Positions 62,396 through 64,000 of a DNA stretch of 64,000 nt are shown here, piece after piece. The notes beneath the pieces were generated by a model. It was not told where the DNA came from, ran no database searches, and saw nothing but the letters and a program-made list of their open reading frames with translations. Origin of the DNA: Flammeovirga pacifica (GTDB taxonomy: Bacteria > Bacteroidota > Bacteroidia > Cytophagales > Flammeovirgaceae); NCBI RefSeq assembly GCF_000807855.2, contig NZ_JRYR02000002.1, positions 124,001-188,000 on the forward strand, written 5' to 3'. A program made the position numbers and the translations under genes. Numbering within the stretch: the stretch's first letter is position 1; each line of letters opens with the position of its first letter.

Positions 62396-63832
62396 ATGAA
62401 AAACTTACTGATTGTCTTTTCAGTATTCCTTTCGAGTATTGTCTTTGCACAAAAAGAAAAGCCTAACATTGTCTTTATTTATGCAGATGATTTAGGGTGG
62501 TCTGACTTAGGATGTTATGGCAATACGTACCATGAAAGTCCTGCATTAGATGCTTTTGCGAAACAGGGTATTCGTTATACCAATGCGTACGCACCTGCAC
62601 CTGTTTGTTCACCAGCTCGAGCTGGAGTATTCTCTGGAATGTATCCTGCTAAATTAGGAATTACTGATTGGATGCCAGGACATTGGCGTCCTTATGAGAA
62701 AAAGTTAGCAGTAATTAATCGTACACAATACCTTCCGTTGGAGATTGAAACCTTTGGAGAAGCATTAAGAGATGCAGGTTATACAACGGGTTACTATGGG
62801 AAATGGCACTTGGGAGATGACCAAGAACATTTTGTGGATAAACAAGGGTTTGATCAAGTAGTAATGTACCAAGGAGGTGGAAGACATTATCAATTGTCGG
62901 ATAAGTTCTACCCTAAACAAGAAATTGATGATGAAGTATACTTAACGGATGCTCTTACCCAATATTCTTGTGACTTTTTAGAAAGAAACAAAGACGAGCA
63001 ATTCCTTTTAGTAATTTCTCACTTTGCCGTTCATATTCCGTTACAAGCACCCGATAGTATTGTAAAGCATTTTGAAGAAAAACCAAAGACAGAAGAAGTG
63101 AACAACCCTTTGTATGGAGGTATGATCAAATCTTTGGATAGTAATATCAAAGTGGTTTTAGATAAATTGGATGAACTTGGGTTATCAGACAATACTTTTG
63201 TTGTTTTTTATAGTGATAATGGAGGTTTACATCAACCTTACGATCTTAAGTATTTACAATATTGTGGGAACATGCCTGTTACTTCAAACGCTCCTTTAAG
63301 AGGGGAGAAAGGAAACTTATTTGAGGGAGGCGTTCGTGTACCTATGATTGCGAGATGGCCTGGTAAAATTCCTCAAAATATAGTATCTGATGCACCAGTA
63401 AATGGTATTGATTTATTCCCTACTTTCCTAGAGTTAGCAGGTGTGGATCAAGGTAAAAGACCTTTAGATGGTCTAAGTTTAGTAGAAACTTTCAAAGGAG
63501 AAAACACTTTTGTAACTAGGGCTCTTTATTGGCATTACCCTGTTTTTCATCATGGAGATCCTACTTCTTCGATGAGACAAGGTGATTATAAATTGATCAA
63601 AAATTATGTTACCGAAGAGGTAGAATTGTATAATTTGACAGAGGACTTAGGAGAGACAGTCAATCTATCTTCTAAAGAAAGTAAGCAAACGAAGAAGATG
63701 TTGAAATCATTAGATCATCATCTTAAAAAAATGAAAGCTGATTTACCTACAGACAACCCAAATTTCAATCCTGAAAAGAGAGAAGAATGGGGTGTACATC
63801 CTGATAAACATGGAAAGAAAGCCAATAAATAA
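62396..63832 (+). CDS. Secreted sulfatase (CSPAR type)
   Basis: A 478-residue exported sulfatase from ATG 62396, chosen over a GTG 10 codons earlier because a clean signal peptide follows (MKNLLIVFSVFLSSIVFAQ). Metal site IYADDLGWSDLGCYG (Asp31, Asp32) and formylglycine Cys71 in PVCSPARAG. SDNGGLHQPYD and GEKGNLFEGGVRVPM complete the sulfatase pattern, as in N-acetylgalactosamine-6-sulfatase-like enzymes. It differs from the first sulfatase in this window by the C-x-P-A-R form and by lacking a lipid anchor. Probably in an operon with the preceding glycosidase (26-base gap) and the following partial gene (23-base overlap). Confidence 0.92.
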   Translation: MKNLLIVFSVFLSSIVFAQKEKPNIVFIYADDLGWSDLGCYGNTYHESPALDAFAKQGIRYTNAYAPAPVCSPARAGVFSGMYPAKLGITDWMPGHWRPYEKKLAVINRTQYLPLEIETFGEALRDAGYTTGYYGKWHLGDDQEHFVDKQGFDQVVMYQGGGRHYQLSDKFYPKQEIDDEVYLTDALTQYSCDFLERNKDEQFLLVISHFAVHIPLQAPDSIVKHFEEKPKTEEVNNPLYGGMIKSLDSNIKVVLDKLDELGLSDNTFVVFYSDNGGLHQPYDLKYLQYCGNMPVTSNAPLRGEKGNLFEGGVRVPMIARWPGKIPQNIVSDAPVNGIDLFPTFLELAGVDQGKRPLDGLSLVETFKGENTFVTRALYWHYPVFHHGDPTSSMRQGDYKLIKNYVTEEVELYNLTEDLGETVNLSSKESKQTKKMLKSLDHHLKKMKADLPTDNPNFNPEKREEWGVHPDKHGKKANK

Positions 63833-64000
63833 AATTATAGCCTTTTTTATCTTTTTAATGATGCCTCAGGTAGTTCTCTTAGCACAAGAAACGATACAAA
63901 GTGGTTCGTCTAAAGTAGTCATCGATGTAAATAAAGGAGGTAGAGTACATCAATTATTTTTTGGTGATCATCCTTTGATTTTTGATGGACATGAAGAGTT
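63810..64000 (+). CDS. Exported protein of unknown function, cut by the window edge
   Basis: The frame starts at ATG 63810, 23 bases before the sulfatase stop codon, and runs off the right edge, showing 63 residues. The start has a signal peptide (IIAFFIFLMMPQVVLLAQ) and continues SKVVIDVNKGGRVHQLFFGDHPLIFDGHEE. The GGRV..LFF style recalls aldose-epimerase-like sugar-binding domains, but too little is visible to name it. Translational coupling to the sulfatase suggests a role in the same degradation pathway. Confidence 0.6.
   Translation, partial: MERKPINKIIAFFIFLMMPQVVLLAQETIQSGSSKVVIDVNKGGRVHQLFFGDHPLIFDGHEE

Overview
The window looks like a piece of the chromosome of a marine, seaweed-degrading member of the Bacteroidota, most like Cytophagales such as Flammeovirga (inferred from gene content, not tested). 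The DNA is AT-rich, ribosome binding sites are weak, many products carry lipoprotein signals, and five large secreted proteins end in a type IX secretion (T9SS) sorting domain. No rRNA, tRNA, CRISPR array, insertion sequence or phage gene was seen.

Left part (1-10086): a cut-off Tat-type FAD oxidoreductase and a lipoprotein sulfatase on the minus strand diverge from a plus-strand run of GH127, a RhaT-family sugar transporter, an enolase-superfamily cycloisomerase/dehydratase, an aldehyde dehydrogenase, a 2-keto-3-deoxygalactonate kinase and the matching phospho-aldolase. These steps match the known catabolism of 3,6-anhydrogalactose from red-algal galactans. With a GH127 enzyme and no GH117 in view, the D-form from carrageenan is the likelier substrate.

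Middle part (10355-29918): a small basic secreted protein, a zinc-ribbon membrane protein, a CHAT-protease/TPR protein followed by a barrel-like protein and an S41 peptidase lipoprotein, and a TspO homologue. Polysaccharidases follow: a beta-propeller enzyme that may be a GH150 lambda-carrageenase, a GH82 iota-carrageenase homologue, a sugar-binding-like lipoprotein, a GH3 and a GH86. Between the lipoprotein and GH3, a near-perfect second copy of the GH3 3' end flanks 1.7 kb of small and decaying genes, including a frameshifted DUF1493-like gene.

Right part (30267-64000): two very large BspA-type leucine-rich-repeat proteins, two paralogous GH74-like propeller proteins, an unusual ADP-ribosylglycohydrolase-fold protein paired with a clan GH-A enzyme, and a six-hairpin glycosidase lipoprotein overlapping lutC of a lutABC lactate-oxidation operon. 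Then come GntR and AraC regulators, L-rhamnose isomerase and rhamnulokinase, a membrane-bound AraC regulator, a 1074-residue secreted glycosidase with Ig-like repeats, a second sulfatase and the start of one more secreted protein.

Reading: surface and secreted enzymes cut and desulfate sulfated galactans, and anhydrogalactose and rhamnose are imported and broken down to pyruvate, glyceraldehyde-3-phosphate and lactate. No SusC/SusD pair is present, so uptake of large oligosaccharides is not explained by this window.
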